A DNA stretch of 42,697 bases from an uncultured Clostridia bacterium (GTDB taxonomy: Bacteria > Bacillota > Clostridia > Christensenellales > Borkfalkiaceae): positions 1 to 42,697 of the forward strand of contig CALVHH010000022.1 of assembly GCA_944327465.1 (NCBI GenBank), written 5' to 3'. Positions 33,838 through 40,937 of this stretch are shown here, in pieces. The notes beneath the pieces were generated by a model. The model was not told the DNA's origin and ran no database searches. It worked only from the letters and a program-made list of their open reading frames with translations. The position numbers and the translations under genes were made by a program. The number at the start of each line of letters is the position of its first letter. The stretch's first letter is position 1.

Positions 33838-35868
33838 TTAATCGTCCTTTCCGAGCGAAGCAGGCGTTACGGAGAAGGTATTGGAAATGCCGTCACGCGA
33901 ATACTCATAGGGAAGTTTCGCCACAGATTCCAGCGAAGCCAGCGCACCGCTTGTATCTCTGCCGTGCATGGGATTTGCGCCGGGCGCAAGCGGCGTGCCC
34001 TCCCTTCTTCCATCAGGCGTATTGCCCGTCTTTTTGCCGTAGACGACATTGGAAGTTATGGTGAGGATAGACATTGTGGGCACACTTTCGCGATAGGTGT
34101 AATGACTCTTGATTTTGTTCATAAAGGTCTTTACAAGCCATACGGCTATATCATCCACCCTGTCGTCGTTATTGCCGTACTTAGGATAGTCGCCTTCTAT
34201 CCTGTAATCGACTGCCAATCCCTCTTCATTGCGGACGGGATAGACTTTTGCATACTTTATCGCCGAAAGCGAATCGACCGCACAGGAGAGCCCGGCGATG
34301 CCCGTAGCAAAAAATCTGCGCACGTCCGTATCATGCAGTGCCATTTCGAGCGCTTCATAGCTGTATTTATCGTGCATGTAATGAATGAGGTTGAGCGTAT
34401 TTACATACAGACCGGCAAGCCAGTCCATCATCTGTTCATACTTGGCTTTTACTTCGGCATAGTCCAGCGGACCGTCGCCCTCTATCGGCGCATACATCGG
34501 CGAGACCTGAAGCGCTTTGCCCGTCTTTTTATCCTTGCAGAGCTCGTCCTTGCCGCCATTGATTGCATAGAGCAGACACTTGGCAAGATTTGCCCTTGCG
34601 CCGAAAAACTGCATATCCTTGCCTACGCGCATGCAGCTTACGCAGCATGCAATGCAGTAATCGTCGCCCATCTCGGGACGCATGAGGTCGTCGCTTTCGT
34701 ACTGTATAGCCGAAGTCTCAATAGAAGTTTTTGCACAGAACTTTTTGAATCCCGCAGGAAGGTTTTTAGACCACAAAACCGTAAGATTGGGTTCGGGCGC
34801 GGGACCGAGATTTTTGAGCGTATGAAGGATGCGGAACGAAGAGCGCGTTACGAGCGTTCTTCCGTCGACACCCATGCCGCCTATCGACTCGGTTACCCAA
34901 GTGGGGTCGCCCGAAAACAGCTCGTTATACTCCTTTATCCTCATGAACTTGACGATGCGAAGCTTCATTACGAACTGGTCTATGAGTTCCTGAGCCTGCA
35001 TTTCGGTTATCGTGCCGCGTTTAATATCACGCTCGATATAGATATCAAGGAATGTGGAATTGCGACCTATAGACATTGCCGCACCGTTCTGGTCCTTTAC
35101 GGCGCCGAGATAACCGAAATACAGCCACTGGATGGCTTCCTGCGCATTTTCGGCGGGGCGAGAGATATCCATGCCGTAGGACGCCGCCATCTGCTTGAGG
35201 GCGTTGAGCGCCTTTATCTGCTCCGACAATTCCTCTCTGTCGCGAATCTTATCGGGAGTCATCACTCCGTCCATATTCAGCTTATCTTTCTGCTTCTGTG
35301 CAATGAGATAGTCTATGCCGTACAGCGCCACGCGGCGGTAGTCCCCGACTATCCTTCCCCTGCCGTAAGTATCGGGCAGACCAGTAAGTATGTGAGCTGT
35401 ACGGGCGCGCCGCATTTCGGGCGTATAGGCATCGTACACTCCGTCGTTATGTGTTTTGCGATATTTCGTAAATATCTCTTTGACGAGAGGATCAATTTCG
35501 TAGCCGTACATGCCGAGCGCTTCCTCCGCCATTCTTATTCCGCCGAAGGGCTGGAGTGCGCGCTTGAAAGGCTCGTCAGTCTGCAGACCGACTATCTTTT
35601 CAAGCTCTTTATCTATATAACCGCCTTTATGACTGGTGAGCGTAGATACGATCGACGTATCGGCCTTCAGGACTCCGCCGGCAGCCCTCTCCTTTTCGGA
35701 AAGTTCAAGTATCTCCTGCCAGAGCTTTTTGGTAGCCTCTGTCGGTCCCTCCAAAAAGCTGTCGTCGCCGTCATACGGCGTATAATTGCGCTGAATGAAA
35801 TCGCGCACGTTGACTTCATCATCGCTCCATTTTCCAGGAATAAATCCCTCCCATGCCTTGTAAGTCAT
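33838..35868 (-). CDS. pflB: Pyruvate formate-lyase body lacking the glycyl-radical segment
   Basis: Converts pyruvate and CoA to acetyl-CoA and formate without oxygen. This 676-residue protein aligns with PflB from its N terminus (MTYKAWEGF) to the [15 protein letters not shown] segment, then stops. The adjacent active-site cysteines are C408 and C409 in IACCVS, followed by [11 protein letters not shown]. About 75 residues including the radical glycine are absent and are encoded by the next gene. GAGGT precedes the ATG, and a TTGACA promoter lies upstream. The body alone should be inactive. Other glycyl-radical enzymes (choline lyase, glycerol dehydratase) are excluded by the close PflB match. 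Confidence 0.93.
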   Translation of the reverse strand: MTYKAWEGFIPGKWSDDEVNVRDFIQRNYTPYDGDDSFLEGPTEATKKLWQEILELSEKERAAGGVLKADTSIVSTLTSHKGGYIDKELEKIVGLQTDEPFKRALQPFGGIRMAEEALGMYGYEIDPLVKEIFTKYRKTHNDGVYDAYTPEMRRARTAHILTGLPDTYGRGRIVGDYRRVALYGIDYLIAQKQKDKLNMDGVMTPDKIRDREELSEQIKALNALKQMAASYGMDISRPAENAQEAIQWLYFGYLGAVKDQNGAAMSIGRNSTFLDIYIERDIKRGTITEMQAQELIDQFVMKLRIVKFMRIKEYNELFSGDPTWVTESIGGMGVDGRTLVTRSSFRILHTLKNLGPAPEPNLTVLWSKNLPAGFKKFCAKTSIETSAIQYESDDLMRPEMGDDYCIACCVSCMRVGKDMQFFGARANLAKCLLYAINGGKDELCKDKKTGKALQVSPMYAPIEGDGPLDYAEVKAKYEQMMDWLAGLYVNTLNLIHYMHDKYSYEALEMALHDTDVRRFFATGIAGLSCAVDSLSAIKYAKVYPVRNEEGLAVDYRIEGDYPKYGNNDDRVDDIAVWLVKTFMNKIKSHYTYRESVPTMSILTITSNVVYGKKTGNTPDGRREGTPLAPGANPMHGRDTSGALASLESVAKLPYEYSRDGISNTFSVTPASLGKDD

Positions 35869-35883
35869 AAATACCTCATTAAT

Positions 35884-35896
35884 AAGATTAAATCTT
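35884..35896. promoter_or_regulatory. Palindrome in the pflB leader, possible operator
   Basis: AAGATT and AATCTT flank one base (35,884-35,896), with AT-rich near-symmetric flanks. It lies between the predicted transcription start (about 35,904) and the ribosome site. Confidence 0.4.
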
Positions 35897-35910
35897 AATT
35901 ATTTTTCTAT

Positions 35911-35939
35911 AGAATAATACAAACGACACCGATTGTCAA
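35911..35939 (-). promoter_or_regulatory. Promoter of pflB and the radical-domain gene
   Basis: TTGACA (35,934-35,939), 17-base spacer, TATTCT (35,911-35,916) on the minus strand, giving a leader of about 36 bases. It starts about 33 bases after the thioredoxin-like stop codon, so the pflB pair can be expressed apart from pflA. Confidence 0.72.
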
Positions 35940-35971
35940 GCGTACGGACACCGAAACAGAGCACAAAAATT

Positions 35972-36256
35972 TTACAGCCGATGCGTCTGCCCGTATTCTT
36001 CAAGCTTTGCCTGCACCCAAAGAGAGAGTATCTCCTCGGGCTGATAGCCGAAGCATCTCGCCACTACTTTTTCGCCGTCGGCTATAATTATCGCAGGAAT
36101 GCACTCCACGCCGTATTTTTGAACGGCTTCGGGATGCGATTCAATATCTATCCTCTCGACGGAAAGCCCGTTCTGCCTAGCCGCCGCATTGACGGCGGGT
36201 ATTACCGCATGACAGCCGGCGCAGCTGTCGCCGCTTATTTCAATGAGTTTTATCAT
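35972..36256 (-). CDS. Thioredoxin-like protein with CAGC motif
   Basis: A 94-residue thioredoxin-fold protein. The redox motif is C12-A-G-C15 at the end of the first strand (LIEISGDSCAGC), and the cis-proline loop is ECIPAII. Length and motif are closer to small glutaredoxin-like/thioredoxin-like proteins than to classical WCGPC thioredoxin. It overlaps pflA by 4 bases (ATGA) and precedes the split pfl genes. A role in keeping the PFL cysteines or activase reduced is inferred from position only. Confidence 0.82.
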   Translation of the reverse strand: MIKLIEISGDSCAGCHAVIPAVNAAARQNGLSVERIDIESHPEAVQKYGVECIPAIIIADGEKVVARCFGYQPEEILSLWVQAKLEEYGQTHRL

Positions 36257-36972
36257 AATATTTTTAAAATTTCCTTTGCGTTTGCAATACGTTCCGCAGA
36301 AAGCGGCTGCGTATCTTTCAGCGGATAAGCGATACCGAGTTTATCGTACTTTACAACGCCCATCGTATGATAGGGAAGAACTTCTATTTTTTTAACATTT
36401 CCCAGCAGACAGATAAAATCCCTCAGCCTGCAAAGATAATCATCATTATCCGTAATTCCCGGAACAAGAACGTGCCTTATCCAGACGGGCTTGCCAAGCT
36501 CTGCAAGATAACGGGCAAAGGCGAGAATATTTTTATTGGAATGACCGGTGAGACGCCTGTGCTCCGCATCATCGATATGTTTTATGTCCAGAAGCACGAG
36601 TTCTGTCACTTTGAGCAGCCCGTCATACTTTTTCGGATTGCCGGCATCGAACATCACTCCCGACGTATCGAGTGCAGTATGCACGCCGCGTTCTTTAAGA
36701 AGCGAAAACAAACTGCTCACGAACTCCGCCTGCAGCATGGGCTCCCCGCCCGAAACAGTCACTCCGCCACCGCCCGTAAAATAGCTTTTATATTTCAATG
36801 CTCGTTCGGCGACCTGTTCGGCGGTGTACTCGCTGCCGGCATTCGAAGACCAGGTATCAGGATTATGACAGTACAGACAACGCATCGGACAGCCCTGCAT
36901 GAACACGACAAAACGTATTCCGGGCCCGTCCACCGTGCCAAACGATTCAAAGGAATGTATCCTGCCAAGCAT
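36253..36972 (-). CDS. pflA: Pyruvate formate-lyase activating enzyme
   Basis: A radical-SAM enzyme that abstracts hydrogen from the PFL glycine to create the glycyl radical. The 239-residue protein has the [4Fe-4S] motif CPMRCLYC (C28, C32, C35), the FGTVDGPGIRFVVFMQGC lead-in typical of PflA, and VSGGEPMLQ for SAM binding. The ATG at 36,972 has GGGGAGG 7 bases upstream. An in-frame start 39 bases further up lies in the T tail of the leader terminator and is rejected. Expression is probably controlled by the upstream ZTP-type riboswitch. Confidence 0.94.
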   Translation of the reverse strand: MLGRIHSFESFGTVDGPGIRFVVFMQGCPMRCLYCHNPDTWSSNAGSEYTAEQVAERALKYKSYFTGGGGVTVSGGEPMLQAEFVSSLFSLLKERGVHTALDTSGVMFDAGNPKKYDGLLKVTELVLLDIKHIDDAEHRRLTGHSNKNILAFARYLAELGKPVWIRHVLVPGITDNDDYLCRLRDFICLLGNVKKIEVLPYHTMGVVKYDKLGIAYPLKDTQPLSAERIANAKEILKIL

Positions 36973-37005
36973 GGACCGACCTCCCCGCCGCATCAAAAAT
37001 AAAAA

Positions 37006-37037
37006 GGGCAAAATTTACCTTGAAGATAAATCTGCCC
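37006..37037 (-). terminator. Leader terminator of pflA, riboswitch expression platform
   Basis: On the minus strand GGGCAGATTTATC (37,025-37,037) pairs with the arm at 37,006-37,019, followed by a T-rich tail (36,995-37,005). The 5' arm reuses the GGGCA of the aptamer core, so aptamer folding and terminator folding exclude each other. Confidence 0.8.
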
Positions 37038-37112
37038 AGACGAACGACACTGCTCCTGCGCGTGCACTCCACCGCGGTCATCCCGCATAATTCGTCAGTT
37101 GTGCACGGAGCT
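37033..37112 (-). promoter_or_regulatory. ZTP (pfl motif) riboswitch aptamer
   Basis: The minus-strand leader holds the conserved ZTP-riboswitch pieces in order: ACTGACGAA (37,091-37,099), a central hairpin region, GGAGC (37,052-37,056), and TTCGTCTGGGCA (37,033-37,044). GACGAA and TTCGTC pair perfectly, matching the family pseudoknot usually written CUGGCG/CGCCUGGGCA with a compensatory change. The closing helix is short as I draw it. ZTP rises when 10-formyl-tetrahydrofolate is low; binding should disrupt the terminator and turn on pflA, whose pathway supplies formate. The location before pflA fits the origin of the motif name. Confidence 0.82.
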
Positions 37113-37117
37113 CATTG

Positions 37118-37129
37118 ATGTATATACAT
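37118..37129. promoter_or_regulatory. Perfect 12-base palindrome over the pflA start site
   Basis: ATGTATATACAT is its own reverse complement and covers the predicted transcription start near 37,121 and part of the -10 box. It may be an operator, although short TA-rich palindromes also arise by chance. Confidence 0.4.
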
Positions 37130-37156
37130 TGTAACACCCAAAACAATTCTTGTCAA
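37128..37156 (-). promoter_or_regulatory. Promoter of pflA leader
   Basis: TTGACA (37,151-37,156), 17-base spacer, TACAAT (37,128-37,133). It gives a leader of about 149 bases before the pflA ATG. Confidence 0.83.
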
Positions 37157-37209
37157 TACTTTTACCACAAAATATTGTTTGAAAAAATTTAACAACGACA
37201 ATATATTGT
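37143..37209. repeat. Repeated ACAA-N3/4-TTGT palindromes upstream of pflA
   Basis: Three related sites: ACAATTCTTGT (37,143-37,153, over the -35), ACAAAATATTGT (37,167-37,178) and the perfect palindrome ACAATATATTGT (37,198-37,209). The last two have centres 31 bases apart, about three helix turns. They resemble a set of binding sites for a dimeric regulator. Confidence 0.5.
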
Positions 37210-37246
37210 GGTCAAAGCAATTTTAAATACAATTTTTCGGGCAATG

Positions 37247-37696
37247 TCACAAAAAATAGTATATAACGCCCACCAAAGTGCCCGAAATGACGCCGAAAAC
37301 GATTATTGCGCCTGCCACGGTAAACATTTTTGCCGCCATGCCATATATCCAGCCTTCGGTTTTGAATTCTATCGCAGGCGAAGCCACCGAGTTCGCAAAT
37401 CCCGTTATTGGCACTATAGAGCCTGCGCCCGCATACCTGCCTATGCGGTCGTATACGCCGAGCCCGGTCAGCATACAGCCCAAAAATATCAATATGACCG
37501 AAACACATCCGGCAAGGACGTCGCCCGTAAGTCCTGCAAATTGCAGCATGAACCTGAAAAACTGACCGATGCAGCAGATGAGCCCGCCGACCCCGAACGC
37601 CGCAGCACAGTTTTTAAAATGTTTGGTCTTGGGCTCGAGCCGCCTGACGTATTCAAGATAATTTGCATTATAATTGCACTGTTTTTTATACGTCAT
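37247..37696 (-). CDS. spoVAC: Stage V sporulation protein AC
   Basis: A 149-residue membrane protein with about four hydrophobic helices. The stretch GAGSIVPITGFANSVASPAIEFKTEGWIYGMAAKMF is the SpoVAC hallmark. In Bacillus SpoVAC takes part in dipicolinic acid uptake and release and acts as a mechanosensitive channel in the spore membrane. Its usual partners SpoVAD and SpoVAEB are not next to it here. GAGGG lies 9 bases before the ATG. Whether it works alone or with partners elsewhere cannot be told. Confidence 0.88.
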   Translation of the reverse strand: MTYKKQCNYNANYLEYVRRLEPKTKHFKNCAAAFGVGGLICCIGQFFRFMLQFAGLTGDVLAGCVSVILIFLGCMLTGLGVYDRIGRYAGAGSIVPITGFANSVASPAIEFKTEGWIYGMAAKMFTVAGAIIVFGVISGTLVGVIYYFL

Positions 37697-37806
37697 TTGC
37701 AGTCGCCCTCTTTTTTAGGCCTAATTAAAGTTTCGCGTTCGTCGCGCCGCGAAAGATCGACTTCCTTCCTCATAGTCATATTTTGTCCCCGCAGGACAAA
37801 AACTAT

Positions 37807-38571
37807 TCAGCCGAACGCGATATCGAGTATCATCATGAGGGCAAAACCGCCGATGACCCCCAATGTTGAGAGCGCCTTGCCCGCTTCGCAGCTCTTTGGA
37901 ACGAGCTCCGAGCAGACAACCGCTATCATTGCGCCCGCAGAAAAGGCGAGCGCAAACGGAAGTATCCAGGATATAAAGGTGACGGCGGCGGCGCCGAGCA
38001 CGCCCGAAACTATTTCAACCATTCCCGAAAGTTGCCCTATAAAAAAGCTCCTGAACCTGGAACAGCCGTTCGCCCTCAAGGGAAGAGCAACACACATGCC
38101 TTCGGGAAAATTTTGTATGCCTATTCCGAGCGCAAGCATGGCAGCAGGCAAAATTGCGGCATTGCCCGCAGCCGCTCCGAACGCCACACCCACAGCCATA
38201 CCTTCAGGAATGTTGTGAACGGTGACGGCAACGCAAGTCACTAAGCAAGAGCGCGAGGTGTTGTCGCCGACAATGCGCAGCTTGCCGACCACAATATCCG
38301 CTATGATTATCATCGCTCCTCCCGCAATAAAACCGAGCGTTAAAACGATGTACGAATATTCGCCGCCCGATTCAAGGGCGGGCAGCAGCAATGAAAAGAA
38401 TGACGACGCGACCATTATGCCCGACGCCACGGACACCATAAGCGCGAACGCCGATTTACCGACATTTTTAAAGAAAAAAATGAGCGAAGCGCCTGCCGCC
38501 GTCATCGCCCAGGTGAAAGTGCATGCGATAAGCGCCTGCTGCCAGCCGCTCAACTGATAAAAAAACTGCAA
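37807..38571 (-). CDS. ZIP family divalent metal transporter
   Basis: A 254-residue membrane protein with eight predicted helices. Metal-site motifs are HNIPEG (H119-G124) in helix 4 and QNFPEG (153-158) in helix 5, the second with Gln in place of the common His. This matches the GufA/ZupT-like ZIP group, importing zinc or other divalent ions. The start is TTG with GGAG 7 bases upstream. The 110-base gap to spoVAC has two short hairpins (37,731-37,754 and 37,781-37,801) with poor T tails, so read-through into spoVAC is possible. Confidence 0.9.
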   Translation of the reverse strand: MQFFYQLSGWQQALIACTFTWAMTAAGASLIFFFKNVGKSAFALMVSVASGIMVASSFFSLLLPALESGGEYSYIVLTLGFIAGGAMIIIADIVVGKLRIVGDNTSRSCLVTCVAVTVHNIPEGMAVGVAFGAAAGNAAILPAAMLALGIGIQNFPEGMCVALPLRANGCSRFRSFFIGQLSGMVEIVSGVLGAAAVTFISWILPFALAFSAGAMIAVVCSELVPKSCEAGKALSTLGVIGGFALMMILDIAFG

Positions 38572-38691
38572 AATTTATCTCCGGTAAAATGACAAGTATT
38601 ACTTCAATTTATTCCGCCGCGATAAATTTTGCCACAAAAATGAATAAGTACGGCATACTGTGATACGCATAGTACGTCGCAAAATATTAAA

Positions 38692-38719
38692 TATCGCCCG
38701 AAGCATTGCTAAGGGCGAT
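38692..38719 (-). terminator. Terminator of the thyA-folA unit
   Basis: ATCGCCC (38,692-38,698) pairs with GGGCGAT (38,713-38,719), followed on the minus strand by an AT-rich tail. It lies just after the folA stop. The rest of 38,572-38,691 holds no recognised promoter. Confidence 0.7.
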
Positions 38720-38731
38720 AGAATTTAAAAA

Positions 38732-39232
38732 TTATATTTGCTTAGGAAAAAGATTTCTGTATACACACATTCTTATCGTGAAACCGTTTGTAACAATATC
38801 GTCGCCGCAACTTTCAAGTGCAAAGCCGTTGTCAGCATCCAGATCGGGGAAAAACGTATCGGCGCCCCCATCCGCATCGACTTTTGTTACGAGCACGCTT
38901 TCGCAGTACGGCAAAAGCAATTTATATATACTTGCCCCTCCCGCCACATAAACTTCGCCGGCGGCGCGGCGTTTTATAGCATCAAAGAGTTGACTTTCGC
39001 TACGCACGACAATGCAGTCTTGGCGGTCTTCGATGTTTTTTGACAGCACTATGTTAAGCCTGTCCTTGAGCGGCAGACCGCCGGGGAAAGAGCGGAGAGT
39101 ATTGCCGCCTATAACCACGGTATTGCCCGTAGTAGTCTGTCTGAAAAACTTCATGTCCGCAGGCAGGCGGAACATGAGCGAATTGCCCCTGCCTATCCCC
39201 CAATTTTTATCTACATGAACTATCGCTTTCAT
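38732..39232 (-). CDS. folA: Dihydrofolate reductase
   Basis: NADPH-dependent reduction of dihydrofolate to tetrahydrofolate. The 166-residue protein has the N-terminal KNWGIGRGNSLMFRLPADMKFFR segment with the active-site Asp in the LPADMK helix, and VIGGNTLRSFPGGLPLKDRLNIVLS. The ATG at 39,232 shares one base with the thyA stop (TAATG) and begins the family-typical MKAIVHVD, so a longer start at 39,271 is rejected. It regenerates the folate oxidised by thyA, its operon partner. Confidence 0.94.
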   Translation of the reverse strand: MKAIVHVDKNWGIGRGNSLMFRLPADMKFFRQTTTGNTVVIGGNTLRSFPGGLPLKDRLNIVLSKNIEDRQDCIVVRSESQLFDAIKRRAAGEVYVAGGASIYKLLLPYCESVLVTKVDADGGADTFFPDLDADNGFALESCGDDIVTNGFTIRMCVYRNLFPKQI

Positions 39233-40062
39233 TACTCCGCCACCGGTATGACATATTTTTTCTTGTTGCATTGATAATCTTCAAGTTTAAAGCTGTCCAC
39301 CGTAAAGTCGTAAAAATTCTTTATATCAGGGTCGACTATCAGTCTGGGGGCGGGATACCCGGGCATTTTTATTATCTCTTTGACGATAGGAATATGTCTG
39401 TCGTAGATGTGCGCATCGGCTATGACATGCACAAGCTCACCCGCCTTGAAGCCGCTCACCTGCGCCATCATTATCAATAAAACGGCATACTGGGCAACAT
39501 TCCAATTGTTCGCCGTAAGCATATCGTTTGAGCGCTGATTCAAAATGGCGTTCAGCCTGTCGCCCGAAACATTGAACGTCATGGAATACGCACAGGGATA
39601 TAGATTCATTTCGTGAAGGTCGGCAAAAGTATATATGTTTGTCATTATGCGCCTGCTGGACGGATTGTTCTTTAAATCGTAGAGCACCCTGTCCACCTGG
39701 TCGAACTCGCCCTCCTTGTATTGATGCTTGACGCCAAGCTGATAGCCGTACGCCTTGCCGATTGACCCGTCTTCATCCGCCCATTGATCCCATATCTTGG
39801 AATTGAGGTCGTGTATGTTATTTGATTTCTTCTGCCATATCCACAGCAACTCGTCTATTGCAGACTTTATCGCCGTGCGGCGTATCGTCAATATGGGAAA
39901 TTCTTCCTGCAAATCATAGCGATTGACTATTCCGAACTTTTTTACGGTGTGCGCAGGCGTTCCGTCGCTCCAACGCGGGCGCACGGGAAGGTTTGTATCC
40001 CAAACACCGTTCTCCATGATGTCGTTCATGTTTTGTATAAAAATGTCATCGGCTTTACTCAT
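39232..40062 (-). CDS. thyA: Thymidylate synthase (Bacillus subtilis ThyA type)
   Basis: Methylates dUMP to dTMP with methylene-tetrahydrofolate. The 276-residue protein has ELLWIWQKKSNNIHDLN, IWDQWADEDGSIGKAYG, PSSRR and the catalytic Cys157 in LYPCAYSMTFNV, where the common PCH is PCA. QRSNDML...NWNV replaces the usual GLPFN segment. These variants are close to ThyA of B. subtilis rather than the E. coli/ThyB form. The ATG at 40,062 has GGAG 7 bases upstream; the frame stays open to 40,146 but without a ribosome site. Confidence 0.92.
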   Translation of the reverse strand: MSKADDIFIQNMNDIMENGVWDTNLPVRPRWSDGTPAHTVKKFGIVNRYDLQEEFPILTIRRTAIKSAIDELLWIWQKKSNNIHDLNSKIWDQWADEDGSIGKAYGYQLGVKHQYKEGEFDQVDRVLYDLKNNPSSRRIMTNIYTFADLHEMNLYPCAYSMTFNVSGDRLNAILNQRSNDMLTANNWNVAQYAVLLIMMAQVSGFKAGELVHVIADAHIYDRHIPIVKEIIKMPGYPAPRLIVDPDIKNFYDFTVDSFKLEDYQCNKKKYVIPVAE

Positions 40063-40115
40063 CTTATTTCTCCAATGTGAATTATAATAAGTTGAAAGTG
40101 CATTTTGGCACAGTC

Positions 40116-40898
40116 TCAGAACGCATCCTTTTGCGTCCTGCTCCACTTTATTGCTATCATCTTGCGCATCAGACGTGCGGGAACCAATTTTGAAAGATAA
40201 TACAGCGCCCTGTTTGCCGCTCCTATAATTGCCATCCTCTTACCCCTTTCGCTCGCCTCAAGTGCTTTCAACGCAACAAAACGAGGCGTCTTTGCGGCAA
40301 TCTTACCCCAAAGCCCCTGAGTGCGTATATACTCCTCAACATCGGGTCGCGTATGTATTGCGCCGGGCAGAACGACGCACACATCCACCCCGCTGCCCCT
40401 CAGTTCTTCGGCAAGCGCAAGAGAAAACGATGTGAGCGCACCCTTTGCAGCGCTGTAAATTGCAAAATACGGCATATCGTACTGCCCGCATATCGACGAG
40501 ATATTTATAATTTTCAGGTGTTCCGCGGCATGGGATATGCAAAACGCGCACATCGAGACCGCGCCCTCGAAATTGGCGCGCATCTGAAAGATCAGTTTTT
40601 GCTGATTATACCGACAAAACGGCTTTTGGATATCTGCGCCCGCGACATTGATTAGTGCGGAAAACTTATATCTTCCGGCATCGGCAAACATTGCCTCGCG
40701 TGAGCGCTCGTCGGCAAGGTCACAGGCAAAATACACGATATCGGCGGCGGGATAAGCCTGAAGCATCTGCGCCCTGAGTTTGCGCAATTTATCTTCACTT
40801 CTGCCCGTAATATAGACGTTTTCGCCACGACGAAGGCACAATTCGACAAAAGCTTTGCCAAGATACCCCGTGGCACCCGTTATCAACGTATATACCAT
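40116..40898 (-). CDS. SDR family oxidoreductase of unknown substrate
   Basis: A 260-residue short-chain dehydrogenase. The nucleotide loop is TGATGYLG (7-14), NVAG is present (84-87), and the catalytic residues are S135, Y148 and K152 in YSAAK. The basic C terminus with a hydrophobic patch (ALYYLSKLVPARLMRKM) suggests loose membrane contact, as in acyl or steroid-type SDRs. It precedes thyA by 53 bases but no functional link is evident. The ATG has no Shine-Dalgarno site, and a TATAAT box ends 6 bases before it, so the mRNA may be leaderless. Confidence 0.82.
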   Translation of the reverse strand: MVYTLITGATGYLGKAFVELCLRRGENVYITGRSEDKLRKLRAQMLQAYPAADIVYFACDLADERSREAMFADAGRYKFSALINVAGADIQKPFCRYNQQKLIFQMRANFEGAVSMCAFCISHAAEHLKIINISSICGQYDMPYFAIYSAAKGALTSFSLALAEELRGSGVDVCVVLPGAIHTRPDVEEYIRTQGLWGKIAAKTPRFVALKALEASERGKRMAIIGAANRALYYLSKLVPARLMRKMIAIKWSRTQKDAF

Positions 40899-40904
40899 AT
40901 AATT

Positions 40905-40933
40905 ATTATATCACAGTCAGCCGCCGTTGTACA
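40905..40933 (-). promoter_or_regulatory. Promoter of the SDR gene, leaderless geometry
   Basis: TGTACA (40,928-40,933), 17-base spacer, TATAAT (40,905-40,910), then 6 bases to the ATG at 40,898. It sits in the 39-base gap after the SPOR-like gene. Confidence 0.65.
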
Positions 40934-40937
40934 GTCA

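Noticed and set aside
33964-35898. A 644-codon open frame on the plus strand opposite pflB
   Set aside because: It mirrors pflB almost completely, has no protein-like family signature or good ribosome site, and is explained by codon bias of the real gene.
36973-37011. Longer pflA form
   Set aside because: The extension covers the ribosome site and the T tail of the leader terminator.
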